Below are positions 25,250-34,402 of a stretch of DNA of 64,000 nucleotides, piece by piece. The notes under the pieces were generated by a model. The model saw only the letters and a program-made list of their open reading frames with translations, was not told the DNA's origin and ran no database searches. The stretch is from positions 1 to 64,000 of the forward strand of contig NZ_JAYLLH010000009.1 of assembly GCF_035818635.1 (NCBI RefSeq), in the 5' to 3' direction. How positions within the stretch are numbered: position 1 is the stretch's first letter; each line of letters opens with the position of its first letter. A program made the position numbers and the translations under genes. The DNA is from Mesobacterium_A hydrothermale (GTDB lineage: Bacteria > Pseudomonadota > Alphaproteobacteria > Rhodobacterales > Rhodobacteraceae).

Positions 25250-26344
25250 ATGGAATCGGACTACATCATCATCGGGGGCGGGATCGTCGGGCTGTCGGTC
25301 GGCTGGGGCCTGCTGCGGCGGGGCCTGTCGGTTACGGTGCTGGACGGCGGCGACGGCAGCTTTCGCGCCAGCCGGGGGAATTTCGGGCTGGTCTGGGTGC
25401 AGGGCAAGGGCCTGAAGCAGCCGCGCTATGCCCGTTGGTCGCAAGGATCCGCCGCCGCCTGGGCCGGGTTTGCCGCCGAATTGCAGGACGGCGCCGGGAT
25501 TGATCTGCACCTGGAACAACGCGGCGGGCTGGACCTGCATTTTTCCGAAGACACGCTGGACGCGACCGTGGCCCAGTTCAGCGCGCTGAAAGAACAACTG
25601 GGCGGCGATTACCCGTTCGAGGTGCTGGGCAACAACGCCCTGCGGAAAGAGGAACCCGCGATCGGCCCCAAGTTGGCCGGGGCGATCCTGCACCATCAGG
25701 ACGGTCAGGCGAACCCGCTGAAACTGCTGCGGTCCCTTGCGTCGGACGTGCGGCGGCGCGGCGGGCGCGTGGTGACCGGCGTAAAGGTGACCGAGGTCGA
25801 CAAGACCGACCTGTTCCGGGTGATCTGTGATACCGGGGCAGAGTACCAGTCGCGCAAGATCGTGCTGGCCGCCGGTCTGGGTGCCGCGGCGCTGGGGCCG
25901 AAGCTGGGTTTCCGCGCGCCCGTGCGGCCGCAGCGCGGCCAGGTCCTGATCACCGAGAAACTGCCGCCAACGCTGCGCTTGCCGTCGCTGATCGCGCGAC
26001 AGGTGGATGAAGGTGGGATCCAGATCGGTGCCACCAACGAAGAGGTTGGATATGATGATCACACCACGCCCGAGGGGCTGGCCCGGCTGGCATCCGAGGC
26101 CGTGGCCGCCTATCCCGTTCTGGGCCGGGCGCAGCTGGTGCGCAGCTGGGGCGCGCTGCGGATCATGACGCCCGACGGGCTGCCGATCTATCAGCACAGC
26201 GCCACGATGCCCGGCGCGTCGCTGGTCACCTGCCATTCCGGCATCACCCTGGCCGCGGCGCATGCGCTGTTCCTGCCCGACTGGCTGGAAGGCACGGATG
26301 CGTCCCCCGATCTGGAGGTTTTTGGTGAAGCCCGTTTTTCGTGA
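25250..26344 (+). CDS. FAD-dependent amine oxidoreductase, DadA/HcnC-like
   Basis: A 364-aa D-amino-acid-dehydrogenase-type flavoprotein. The N-terminal dinucleotide motif is IIIGGGIVGLSVGWGLLRRG, followed by RASRGNFGLVWVQGKG, which is typical of HcnC and opine/hydroxyproline oxidase subunits. The C-terminal FAD segment is CHSGITLAAAHAL. The ATG at 25250 is chosen over a TTG at 25232. It is followed by a small 2Fe-2S subunit and an FAD/BFD subunit, so it is probably the catalytic subunit of a heteromeric dehydrogenase. Confidence 0.85.
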   Translation: MESDYIIIGGGIVGLSVGWGLLRRGLSVTVLDGGDGSFRASRGNFGLVWVQGKGLKQPRYARWSQGSAAAWAGFAAELQDGAGIDLHLEQRGGLDLHFSEDTLDATVAQFSALKEQLGGDYPFEVLGNNALRKEEPAIGPKLAGAILHHQDGQANPLKLLRSLASDVRRRGGRVVTGVKVTEVDKTDLFRVICDTGAEYQSRKIVLAAGLGAAALGPKLGFRAPVRPQRGQVLITEKLPPTLRLPSLIARQVDEGGIQIGATNEEVGYDDHTTPEGLARLASEAVAAYPVLGRAQLVRSWGALRIMTPDGLPIYQHSATMPGASLVTCHSGITLAAAHALFLPDWLEGTDASPDLEVFGEARFS

Positions 26345-26624
26345 CCTGACGCCCGACCGGCCACGCGTGACCATCAGGTTCGGCGGGCAGGCCCTGTCGG
26401 TGCCCGAAGGCGAAACGCTGGCGGCCGCGCTGCTGCTGGCCGGGATCGAGGCGTTCCGCGACACGCCCGCGACGGGCCGCCCGCGCGGGCCGTTCTGCAT
26501 GATGGGCGCGTGCTATGACTGCCTTGTGCAGATCGACGGGGTGACACGACAGGCCTGCATGACCGAGGTGTCCGAGGGGCTGGAGGTGCACCGCGTGCCG
26601 CGCCCGGGGGATGCCGATGACTGA
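26325..26624 (+). CDS. 2Fe-2S subunit, HcnA/opine-oxidase type
   Basis: A 99-aa ferredoxin-like subunit with cysteines 58, 63, 66 and 78 (C-x4-C-x2-C-x11-C), the pattern of HcnA and of the gamma subunits of hydroxyproline and opine dehydrogenases. It uses a GTG start at 26325, set by GGAGG six bases upstream; it overlaps the end of the catalytic-subunit gene by 20 bases. It overlaps the next gene too. Its role would be to carry electrons between the two flavoprotein subunits. Confidence 0.83.
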   Translation: MKPVFRDLTPDRPRVTIRFGGQALSVPEGETLAAALLLAGIEAFRDTPATGRPRGPFCMMGACYDCLVQIDGVTRQACMTEVSEGLEVHRVPRPGDADD

Positions 26625-28008
26625 CCTGCTGATCCTTGGCGCAGGCCCCGCCGGGATGGCGGCGTCGGCGCGCGCCGCCGGGCTGGGCCTGTCGGTGGTG
26701 CTGATCGACGAACAGCCGCGCGCGGGCGGGCAGATCTACCGCGAGGTCGACCGGGTCTCTGGCCCGCGCGGGGCGATCCTTGGGGCGGATTACCTGCGCG
26801 GGCGGGCGCTGACCGGCGCGCTGGCGCATCCACGGATCACGCATCTCGGGGGGGCCACGGTCTGGCAGGTCGGCGCGGGGCCAGAGGTGTTCTTGACCCG
26901 CAACGGACAGGCGGAACGGATCGCCGGCCAGCGCCTGCTGATCGCCACCGGCGCGCTGGAGCGGCCGATGCCCGTGCCGGGCTGGACCCTGCCGGGGGTG
27001 ATGACGACGGGCGCCGCGCAGATCCTGCTGAAACGGTCGGGGCTGGTGGCGGAACGGGCGGTTCTGGCGGGCAGTGGTCCGCTGCTTTACCTTGTCGCGG
27101 CGCAGATGGTGCGGGCGGGAACGCCGCCGCTGGCACTGGTCGAAACGCAGCGGATGGGTGACTTGCTGGCGGCGCAAGGGCACCTGACGGGGGCGCTGCG
27201 CGGGATCCGGGATCTGGCAAAAGGGCTGGGGCTGCTGGCTGATCTGCGCCGCGCTGGGGTGCGGAGGTTCACCGGGGTGCGGGACATGGCGGTGCTGGGG
27301 GACACGCGGACCGAGGGCATCGCGTTCACCACCGCCAAGGGCCCGCAGCAGATCGCCTGCGATACGGTTCTGCTGCATCATGGCGTGGTGCCGAACACGC
27401 AGATCCCCCGGTCGATCGAGGCCGATCATGCCTGGTCGGATCACCAGAGGTGCTTTGCCCCTGTCACCGATGCCTGGGGCGAAACCACTGTGGCCGGCGT
27501 GTTTGTCGCGGGGGACGGCGGTGGCATCCTTGGCGCGCAGGCGGCAGAGCTTTCGGGGCAGCTGGCGGCGTTGCAGGTGGCCTGCACCTTGGGGGCCATC
27601 ACGACCGGCGACCGCGATCTGGCGGCGCGTCCCCTGCGCCGGGCCCTGGCACGCCAGCGGGCATTCCGTCGGTTCCTTGACCGGGCTTATCCGCCCTATT
27701 CGGGCGGCCTGGCACCGAAGGATGACACCGTTGTCTGCCGCTGCGAAGAGATCACCGCCGGGCAGGTGCGCGCGGCCGCCGCGCGGGGCGCGATGGGGCC
27801 GAACCAGTGCAAGGCGTTCCTGCGCGTCGGCATGGGGCCATGCCAGGGGCGGTATTGCGGGGCGACGATCACCGAACTGCTGGCCAGCGCCCATCGGCAA
27901 ACGCCGGACCAGACCGGCGCTTTCCGCATCCGGCCACCGATCAAGCCCGTGACATTGGGCGAAATCGCCGCCATGGTCGCGGCAAGCGATACGGAGGCAG
28001 AGACATGA
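26617..28008 (+). CDS. FAD/NAD(P)-binding subunit with BFD-like domain, HcnB-like
   Basis: A 463-aa flavoprotein. The N-terminal motif is LILGAGPAGMAASARAAG, with a second dinucleotide fold near 150 (VLAGSGPLLYLVA) and GVFVAGDGGGI near 295. The C-terminal BFD-like 2Fe-2S domain uses Cys374, Cys376, Cys409 and Cys414 (VCRCEEI and MGPCQGRYC). This is the alpha-subunit layout of opine oxidases, D-hydroxyproline dehydrogenase and HcnB. The start at 26617 is 6 nt after GGGGG, against 0 nt for the ATG at 26611. It overlaps its neighbours on both sides. Confidence 0.84.
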   Translation: MTDLLILGAGPAGMAASARAAGLGLSVVLIDEQPRAGGQIYREVDRVSGPRGAILGADYLRGRALTGALAHPRITHLGGATVWQVGAGPEVFLTRNGQAERIAGQRLLIATGALERPMPVPGWTLPGVMTTGAAQILLKRSGLVAERAVLAGSGPLLYLVAAQMVRAGTPPLALVETQRMGDLLAAQGHLTGALRGIRDLAKGLGLLADLRRAGVRRFTGVRDMAVLGDTRTEGIAFTTAKGPQQIACDTVLLHHGVVPNTQIPRSIEADHAWSDHQRCFAPVTDAWGETTVAGVFVAGDGGGILGAQAAELSGQLAALQVACTLGAITTGDRDLAARPLRRALARQRAFRRFLDRAYPPYSGGLAPKDDTVVCRCEEITAGQVRAAAARGAMGPNQCKAFLRVGMGPCQGRYCGATITELLASAHRQTPDQTGAFRIRPPIKPVTLGEIAAMVAASDTEAET

Positions 28009-28346
28009 TCGAACGGATGGAAACCGGCACGCGGATGAGCAAGATCGTCAAGCACAATGGCGTGGCCTATCTGTGCGGGCAGGTCGGCAATGGCGACACG
28101 GTGACCGAACAGACCAGGGATTGCCTGTCGCGGGTCGAGGCGCTGCTGGAACAGGCCGGATCGTCGCCCGACCGTATGCTGCAAGCGATCATCTGGCTGG
28201 CCGATATGGCCGATTTCGCCGAGATGAACGCCGTCTGGGACGCCTGGGTGCCTGCGGGGCACGCCCCTGCCCGCGCCTGCGGCGAGGCGAAACTGGCGCG
28301 CGACACGCTGAGGGTGGAAATCATCGTCACCGCGGCCTGCGACTGA
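28005..28346 (+). CDS. RidA family protein
   Basis: A 113-aa member of the YjgF/YER057c/UK114 (Rid) family, which hydrolyses reactive enamines and imines. The conserved arginine that binds the carboxylate is Arg103 in RVEIIVTAACD, and AYLCGQVG and ACGEAKLA are typical. ATG overlaps the stop of the flavoprotein gene (ATGA). Its place at the end of the amine-dehydrogenase operon suggests it clears the imino product of that enzyme, an inference from family and context. It converges on flgI. Confidence 0.9.
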   Translation: MIERMETGTRMSKIVKHNGVAYLCGQVGNGDTVTEQTRDCLSRVEALLEQAGSSPDRMLQAIIWLADMADFAEMNAVWDAWVPAGHAPARACGEAKLARDTLRVEIIVTAACD

Positions 28347-28355
28347 TTTCAGACC

Positions 28356-29462
28356 CTATTGCACGATGAAATCGGCATGAAGCGCACCGGCCGCCTTGAT
28401 GCTTTTGAGGATGTCGATCATGTCGCGCGGCGCGACGCCAAGCGCGTTCAACCCGGCGATGACTTCTGACAATGTCGTGCCTGCAGGCACCTCTGCCAGG
28501 CTGATGCCGGGGTCTTCCTGCAACTGGGCATTGGTGCGCGGCACGACGATGGTTTCCCCTTCGGCAAAGGGGTTGGGTTGCACGACCATCGGCGTTTCCT
28601 CGATCCGCAGGGTCAGGTTGCCCTGTGACACCGCCACGCGCGAAATCCGCACGTCTTCGCCCATGACGATGGTGCCGGACCGCTGATCGACCACCACGGT
28701 CGCGCGCCGCTGCGGCGTGACCACAAGGTTTTCGATCCGCACCATCAGGTGCGCGGGCGACCGCGCGCCGGTTGTACCGATGTCAATCGACACCGTCCCC
28801 GCGTCCTCCATCAGGGCGGCGCGCTTGCCCAGTGCGCGGTTGATCGCGGTTTCGATCCGGGCCGCCGTCGTGAAATCGGGTTCGCGCAGCGCCAGCCGCA
28901 TGACACCCAGATCGGCAAAGGCGAAATCCACCTCTCGTTCCACCGTGGCGCCCGAAGGGATCGCGCCGGACGTAGGCACCCCCTGCACCGTCTGCGCCCC
29001 GTCGCCTTCGACCTGCGCACCGCCCGCGATGATCGTGCCCTGCGCCACGGCGTAGATCTGCCCGTCGGCGGCGTTCAGCGGGGTCATGATCAGCGTCCCG
29101 CCCAACAGGCTTTTGGCGTCACCGATGGCCGAAACGGTCACGTCCACCTTGCTGCCCGCACGGGCAAAGGGCGGCAGATCGGCAGTGACGATCACGGCGG
29201 CAACGTTCTTGGGCCGGAACTGTTCACCGGTCACGTTCACACCCAACCGTTCCAGGATGTTGGTCATGATCTCTTCGGTGAAGGGGGCGTTGCGCAGCCC
29301 GTCACCGGTGCCGTTCAGCCCCACGACCAGCCCGTAGCCCAGAAGTGCGTTGTCGCGCACGCCATCGAATTCGACCAGGTCCTTGATCCGGATCGACTGT
29401 GCCCAAAGCGGCGGGGCCAGCGCCAGAAGCGCCAGCAGAAGGATGGTGAAAACCCGTGTCAT
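28356..29462 (-). CDS. flgI: Flagellar P-ring protein FlgI
   Basis: Periplasmic ring around the flagellar rod, 368 aa. It has a Sec signal peptide (TILLLALLALAPPLWAQS) and conserved P-ring segments such as GYGLVVGLNGTGDGLRN, NVAAVIVTADLPPFARAG and GLNALGVAPRDMIDIL. Its start overlaps the stop of flgL by four bases. It is the last gene of the motB-flgE-flgK-flgL-flgI string on the minus strand. Confidence 0.96.
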   Translation of the reverse strand: MTRVFTILLLALLALAPPLWAQSIRIKDLVEFDGVRDNALLGYGLVVGLNGTGDGLRNAPFTEEIMTNILERLGVNVTGEQFRPKNVAAVIVTADLPPFARAGSKVDVTVSAIGDAKSLLGGTLIMTPLNAADGQIYAVAQGTIIAGGAQVEGDGAQTVQGVPTSGAIPSGATVEREVDFAFADLGVMRLALREPDFTTAARIETAINRALGKRAALMEDAGTVSIDIGTTGARSPAHLMVRIENLVVTPQRRATVVVDQRSGTIVMGEDVRISRVAVSQGNLTLRIEETPMVVQPNPFAEGETIVVPRTNAQLQEDPGISLAEVPAGTTLSEVIAGLNALGVAPRDMIDILKSIKAAGALHADFIVQ

Positions 29463-30463
29463 CGCAGGAAATCCACCAGCGACAGGCGGCTGTTGCGCGC
29501 GGTCACGGTGTACAGCGTTTCAAGCTGCGACTGCACCAGTTCCAGCCGCGTGGCGGTGTCATACGGATCCGCGGCAAGCAGGTCGTTGCGCCCGATCCGA
29601 CCCGCGCTTTCGGCGGCATCGTTGCGCTGCATCGCAAGGTCGATCTGTTCCTGGACCGAGCCGAGTTCGGCCCTGAGCGCGGTGAATTCGCCCTGCACGG
29701 TCAACAGCCCCTCCCCCGCCCCGGTCAGCATGTCGGCCTGCATCTGGCTGTCCACCGACAGTCCCGCCCCGCTGGCCAGTGCCGCCGTGGCAGTATGTTT
29801 CAGCATGTCGCGAAAGGCCTGGTCGTCCGCCCGGAAGTCAAAGCCAACGCTGGCGGTGTCGTTCAGGCGCAGGGGCTGACGGCTGTCCGCGGCACCCTGG
29901 TAGGCCAGCGTTTCAAAGCCACCGCCAGAGGTGTTGAACCAATCGTCCAGTCGCGCCGCGATGTCGGGCATCGTGGCCGCCCCCGCCAGATGCGTTGCCA
30001 ACGCCGCCAGGATATCGTCGGCGCTGGCCATCGCCGGGCTGCCGGTGGCGGCGCCCGCGAACAGGCTTTGCCCGGCCTGCTGTGCGTTCAGGCCGGAGAC
30101 CAGCCCGGCAAAGACCTGCCGCGCCTTGTCGGCCAGCGACGCGCGCGCAACCGGCGAGGTGGACAGTTCCACCTGCAAGGTGTCAGCACCCAGCGCGGCG
30201 GTCGCGGTCTGCATGTCGCCCATCACGCGCTGGGCGGCGTCGGCGATCAGCTTCGCCTCGGTGTTCGACAGCTTGTAGGCTTGCAATCGCGACAGACTGC
30301 TTTGTACCCCGGTCAGGTGGGTCAGCGCGCCGGACAGCTGCGCGGCGGGGTCGGCTTTCTGGCCGGTGGTGACCTCTTCGCTCAGGCGGGCGAGTTCGGT
30401 CTTGATGCGGGTCTGGTAGGACCGCATCACCAGCGAATTGGCAAGGTCCCCGATCTGAAGCAT
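29459..30463 (-). CDS. flgL: Flagellar hook-filament junction protein FlgL
   Basis: A 334-aa flagellin-like protein. The N-terminal helix (MLQIGDLANSLVMRSYQTRIKTEL) and C-terminal helix (RLELVQSQLETLYTVTARNSRLSLVDFLR) match the paired D0/D1 segments of FlgL/flagellin. It is placed between flgK and flgI, which supports FlgL rather than flagellin. GGGGGAACG precedes the ATG. The N-terminal signature is divergent from enteric FlgL, as is usual in alphaproteobacteria. Confidence 0.85.
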   Translation of the reverse strand: MLQIGDLANSLVMRSYQTRIKTELARLSEEVTTGQKADPAAQLSGALTHLTGVQSSLSRLQAYKLSNTEAKLIADAAQRVMGDMQTATAALGADTLQVELSTSPVARASLADKARQVFAGLVSGLNAQQAGQSLFAGAATGSPAMASADDILAALATHLAGAATMPDIAARLDDWFNTSGGGFETLAYQGAADSRQPLRLNDTASVGFDFRADDQAFRDMLKHTATAALASGAGLSVDSQMQADMLTGAGEGLLTVQGEFTALRAELGSVQEQIDLAMQRNDAAESAGRIGRNDLLAADPYDTATRLELVQSQLETLYTVTARNSRLSLVDFLR

Positions 30464-30481
30464 GGCGTTCCCCCTTAGGTA

Positions 30482-31930
30482 TCAGATTTGCAGCAGTTGC
30501 TGCATCAGGTCGTCCAGCACGCGGATCACCTGCGCATTGGCGGCATAGTTCTGTTCGATCTTCAGCAAGAGCTGCATTTCGTGATCGGTATCGACGCCTT
30601 CGGCCAGTTCCTGTTCCTGCAGCGCCAGCTGCTGACCGCGGGCAAAGGCCAGATCGCGTTCAGCGCTGATACGGGCATCGGCGATGCCGGTGACAAGGTC
30701 GGAAAAATGGCCAAAGGCATCCTGGGTGATGCCGCCCAGCGCCGTGGCCGTGGGCGCGGTGACCGTGGACAGAGCGTCGCGATAGCCGTTCAGCAGGCCC
30801 GCATCGCCAACGGTTCCGGGTGTTGACGCACCCAGACCATCGCGCAGTTTCCAGACGGTCTGCGCCCCGGGCGCGACGGCCGCGTTCAGGGTCAGCCGCC
30901 CGGCAAGGCCGGTCAGATCGGCAGCGGTGACCGCGGCGCCGTTGTCGGTAAAGATCCCGGGGTCGCCCGGGATCAGCGTGCTGTCGGGGCCGCCGGCGCC
31001 AAGGCGTTGGGCCAGGTCCAGCGCCAGCCCGTCCAGCTTGGCCTGGAAACCGACCGTTTCCTGATCGCGGATCTGGAAGGCCGCGGCCAGCGTCCCGCCG
31101 CCGGTGCGGCCATCGGGCCCCGTTGCAACCGGTTCACCGTTCATCAACAGGCCCGACAACAGCCCGTTGGCCTGCGTCATGTGCGGGGCGATTTCATTGG
31201 CGCGGGTAAAGGCAAACTGCGCGGGCGAGCCTTCCAGCAGAACCGCCCCGCCAGTCGAGAAAATCGCCACCTCGCCCCTGTCGCGGGCGACAACGCGGAT
31301 CGACAGCATTTCGCCCACCGAGTCGATTTCCAGCTGGCGCTGGTCGACGTAGACGGAATTGTCCTGCCCGGCGTTTTCCATCTGGGAAATCCGCGTGTTC
31401 AGATCCGCGATCCGTTCCAGCGCGCCGTTCAGGCGGCTGACCTGCGCCGCGATGGACGCTTCGGCGTCGCGGCGGCTGGATTGCACGCTGTTGGTCAGAT
31501 CGTTCAGCCGGCCGCTGATCGCCAGGGCCGAGCGCGACACCTGGGTCAGACGCAGGGTCGCGGATGGATCGGCGGCGGCGGAAATCAGGCTTGCGTCGAA
31601 AGCGTCGAGCAACCCCGTGAGCGAGGTTTCATCCAGAGGCGAGCCGACCAGCATCTCCAGTTTCTGCGCGTTGCCGGCCAGTACGGCCTGACCTTCGGCC
31701 TGGGCGTCAGCCAGGCGCCGTTCGGCCAGAAGCACCGGGTCGCTGTGCCGGATCACCCCCGACACCTGTACGCCTCCATGGGTGGCGACATTGTCGGATT
31801 GGGTGACCAGTTCGCGCCGCCCATAGCCGGGTGTCAGCGCGTTGGCGATGTTGTCGGACACAAGGCTTGCCGCGCGGGCATTGGCACTGATGCCGCTCAT
31901 CGCGTTGGAAAGGGCGCCGGACAGGCTCAT
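30482..31930 (-). CDS. flgK: Flagellar hook-associated protein FlgK
   Basis: First hook-filament junction protein (HAP1), 482 aa. The N-terminus SLSGALSNAMSGISANARAASLVSDNIANALTPGYGRRE is the rod/hook-type helix with the ANxxTPGY-like motif. The C-terminal EQNYAANAQVIRVLDDLMQQLLQI is the paired helix. AGGAGG precedes the ATG at 31930. It is shorter than enteric FlgK (about 545 aa), chiefly in the variable middle. Confidence 0.93.
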   Translation of the reverse strand: MSLSGALSNAMSGISANARAASLVSDNIANALTPGYGRRELVTQSDNVATHGGVQVSGVIRHSDPVLLAERRLADAQAEGQAVLAGNAQKLEMLVGSPLDETSLTGLLDAFDASLISAAADPSATLRLTQVSRSALAISGRLNDLTNSVQSSRRDAEASIAAQVSRLNGALERIADLNTRISQMENAGQDNSVYVDQRQLEIDSVGEMLSIRVVARDRGEVAIFSTGGAVLLEGSPAQFAFTRANEIAPHMTQANGLLSGLLMNGEPVATGPDGRTGGGTLAAAFQIRDQETVGFQAKLDGLALDLAQRLGAGGPDSTLIPGDPGIFTDNGAAVTAADLTGLAGRLTLNAAVAPGAQTVWKLRDGLGASTPGTVGDAGLLNGYRDALSTVTAPTATALGGITQDAFGHFSDLVTGIADARISAERDLAFARGQQLALQEQELAEGVDTDHEMQLLLKIEQNYAANAQVIRVLDDLMQQLLQI

Positions 31931-31949
31931 GGTAGCCTCCTATGCTGGC

Positions 31950-33251
31950 TCAGCGCTTGATATTGGTGGTTTCCTGCAACATCTCATCCACGGTCTGGAT
32001 CACCTTGGCGTTGGACGAATAGGCGCGCTGGGTCTGGATCATGTCGGTCAGTTCGCTGGCCACATCTGTTGCCGATTCTTCCAGTGCGAAGGCGACAATG
32101 TCGCCGGTCGGGCCATCACCCGCGTTCCACAGGAAATAGCTGCCGCTTTCGGGCGACGGCATGTAGGTCTGCTTGTCCAGCGCGACCATGCCGTTGGGAT
32201 TGGGCAGATCGACCAGCGGTACCTGATAGATCGGGCGGGTGATGCCGGTGTCGAAGAAGGCCACGACAACGCCGGCCTCGTCGACCTCGACCGAGGTCAT
32301 GTTGCCGACGGGCGACCCGTCCTTGGAGATGTTCAGCGGCGCAAAGCTGTCGGACAACTGGGTGAGCCCGTCGCTTTCGCCCGGCTGACCGATGTTCAGC
32401 TCGATCGGGCCGCCCAGCACGTCAACCGTCAGCGTGCCGGTCAACGCGTCATAGGCGCCGCCGGTCACGGTGGTGATACCGGACAGCGTACCGCCGCTGG
32501 CGCGGGAGTTGTCGAATTCCAGATCATATTGGCCAATGATCACACCGGGCTGCGCGGTGTCTTCGATCAGCATGGTCCACTGGTTCGACGTCCCGGTTGC
32601 GGGGACGGTGGGGGTAAAGGTGATCTGAAGGTTTTCCGACCGGCCAAGGTTGTCGTAATATTCGACCGAAAGCTCCTGCGGGTCGCCGGAGGCACCGGCA
32701 TAGGTATCCGTCGCGGGCAGGTTTACGCCCAACGTCATATGCGTGGTGGGTTCGCCGGAAAACTGGTTCACATTGATCTTGACCGGTTCCAGCCCGTCGC
32801 TGGTGTCGCGCGGATAGGTCGGCACGGTGCCATCGGCCTGCGCCGGCCAGCCCAGCAGCATCAGCCCGGATTCGGTGCGCAGATAGCCGCTGGCGTCGGT
32901 GCGGAAAGACCCGGTGGTGGTCAGGAACATCTGCGGGTGGCCATTGCCGCTTTCAACCTCTGTCACCTTGGCGACGGGCAGGAAACCGCGGCCCCGCACC
33001 GCCAGATCGGTGGCATTGGTGGTGGCGACCAAAGACCCGCTTTGATCGATCAGGCGATGGGTGTTCGCCCGCACACCACCGGCGGCATAGACCCCCCCGC
33101 GCGACGCCATCACCATCGACTGAAAATCGGTTTCGACCCGCTTGTAGCCATTGGTGGCCGAGTTCGCGATATTGTCGGAAATCGCCGCCAGTCGGGTTGC
33201 GTTGGACGCAAGGCCCGCGACGCCCGCGTTGAGGGAGGAGGAAATGGTCAT
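31950..33251 (-). CDS. flgE: Flagellar hook protein FlgE
   Basis: Hook subunit, 433 aa. The N-terminus SSLNAGVAGLASNATRLAAISDNIANSATNGYKR and C-terminus ELTDMIQTQRAYSSNAKVIQTVDEMLQETTNIKR are the canonical rod/hook helices. A FlgE-type D2 region (SVEYYDNLGRSENLQITFT) lies in between. AAAGGCG precedes the ATG. A degenerate CtrA-like half-palindrome lies 53-67 bases upstream. Confidence 0.95.
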   Translation of the reverse strand: MTISSSLNAGVAGLASNATRLAAISDNIANSATNGYKRVETDFQSMVMASRGGVYAAGGVRANTHRLIDQSGSLVATTNATDLAVRGRGFLPVAKVTEVESGNGHPQMFLTTTGSFRTDASGYLRTESGLMLLGWPAQADGTVPTYPRDTSDGLEPVKINVNQFSGEPTTHMTLGVNLPATDTYAGASGDPQELSVEYYDNLGRSENLQITFTPTVPATGTSNQWTMLIEDTAQPGVIIGQYDLEFDNSRASGGTLSGITTVTGGAYDALTGTLTVDVLGGPIELNIGQPGESDGLTQLSDSFAPLNISKDGSPVGNMTSVEVDEAGVVVAFFDTGITRPIYQVPLVDLPNPNGMVALDKQTYMPSPESGSYFLWNAGDGPTGDIVAFALEESATDVASELTDMIQTQRAYSSNAKVIQTVDEMLQETTNIKR

Positions 33252-33303
33252 GACACGCCTTTCTGCTGCACCGGAAACCAGCAGAAGACATACGCGCGCT
33301 GTC

Positions 33304-33318
33304 TTAACGGGCCGCTAA
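33304..33318 (-). promoter_or_regulatory. Degenerate CtrA-like box before flgE
   Basis: TTAA-CGGGCCG-CTAA, one base off the TTAA-N7-TTAA CtrA consensus, 53-67 bases before the flgE start. Its distance to the start is nearly the same as that of the perfect box before motB, which supports it as a second entry site within the flagellar string. Confidence 0.4.
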
Positions 33319-33353
33319 CGGCTAAAATTGTGCAGAGTTCGCGGCCCGGATCG

Positions 33354-34178
33354 TCAGGGCCGCAGAAAAACCACCTCCAGCCGGTTGTTGCGTTCGGACA
33401 TGGGGTTGGCACTGACCGGTTCGCGGTCGGCATGGGCGGTGGTGCGATCAAACCGCGCTTCGTCCAGACCGGCGCCGGTCAGCAGGTCGCGCAGGACACC
33501 GGCACGGGTCGCGGAATCGGTCCAGACCGGGTTTTCGCTGCGCACCAGCGGGACCGAGCGTGTGTGCGCATCGACCGCTATCTGGTTTTCGACCGCATTT
33601 GCCGCCGCGGCAATTCCGCGGGCCAGCGCCTGCAACAACGGCGTCGTCCGGTTGCCATCGGTAAACAGCGGCGCGTCGGGCAGGTCGAAGATTTCTATGG
33701 TCACGCCTTCGTCGGTCAAGCGCAGTTCGACATGGCGCAAATCGTTTTCTTCCAGCACGGATTCCCCGCCGCGGCCCAACAGCGCCTCTTCGAGCTTGGC
33801 CATGTCGGCCTTTCCGGCACCGCTGTCGGGCGCGGTGATCGCCCCGCGCGCGGCCACGTCGCGCGTCGGGTGCAGACTGGTCGCGCCGGTGCCGACCTTG
33901 GGCAGGGTGTTTTCCGAGAACACCGACGTCCCGCCAAGACTGCCATCACCGCCGCCAGATACGCGGTTCACCGCAATCGTCGGGCTGAAATAATCCGCTA
34001 TCCCCTTGCGCTGTTTTTCCGTTGTCGCGTTCAACAGCCACATCAGCATGAAAAAAGCCATCATCGCGGTAACGAAATCCGCATAGGCAACTTTCCAGGC
34101 ACCGCCATGATGCCCGTCGCCCGCAACGACCTTTTTCTTCTTGATGATGACCGGCGCAACATTGCTGCCGCCCTTCAT
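33354..34178 (-). CDS. motB: Flagellar motor protein MotB
   Basis: Stator subunit anchoring the motor to peptidoglycan, 274 aa. The N-terminal cytoplasmic/TM segment WKVAYADFVTAMMAFFMLMWLL carries the proton-conducting Asp in YADF. A plug-like stretch follows, and a C-terminal OmpA-like domain ends in ERNNRLEVVFLRP. The ATG at 34178 has AAGGTG 6 nt upstream; a GTG at 34187 is less likely. The motA partner is not in view. It is the first gene of the flagellar string and has a perfect CtrA box upstream. Confidence 0.92.
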   Translation of the reverse strand: MKGGSNVAPVIIKKKKVVAGDGHHGGAWKVAYADFVTAMMAFFMLMWLLNATTEKQRKGIADYFSPTIAVNRVSGGGDGSLGGTSVFSENTLPKVGTGATSLHPTRDVAARGAITAPDSGAGKADMAKLEEALLGRGGESVLEENDLRHVELRLTDEGVTIEIFDLPDAPLFTDGNRTTPLLQALARGIAAAANAVENQIAVDAHTRSVPLVRSENPVWTDSATRAGVLRDLLTGAGLDEARFDRTTAHADREPVSANPMSERNNRLEVVFLRP

Positions 34179-34187
34179 CCCACACAC

Positions 34188-34402
34188 CTTGAATTACGCC
34201 CCGTGGACAGAAATAGCCGCGGGGCCGTTAAAGCCGGCTTAACACTTAAAACTGTTCGGTTAAGTTACAGGTCAAAAGGGCGGCAAGGTCTTGCCCGAAA
34301 TCCACAGTCGGCACGGACTCTTGCCCGAGGCGATGGACAGGCCCGGGTTCATCGCGTAGCAAACATCAAGCACCAAGCACGCGTTCTGACAGGAAATCAT
34401 TC
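34188..34402. other. Divergent promoter region motB / yjbH
   Basis: These 215 bases separate the flagellar operon (minus) from the polysaccharide region (plus). They are locally AT-rich, with several TTAA tetramers, one perfect CtrA box (34228-34242) and another TTAA pair with wrong spacing (34246-34264). No small gene is supported. Confidence 0.6.
34228..34242. promoter_or_regulatory. CtrA box TTAA-N7-TTAA
   Basis: A perfect TTAA-AGCCGGC-TTAA, 50-64 bases before the motB start and about 160 bases before yjbH. CtrA controls flagellar motility in Rhodobacterales, so control of motB is the natural reading; yjbH might share it. Confidence 0.65.

Noticed and set aside
30482..34178. Possibility that the flagellar string is a horizontally acquired second flagellar system
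   Set aside because: Gene order motB-flgE-flgK-flgL-flgI, codon use and CtrA boxes look native to Rhodobacterales; no mobility genes border it.
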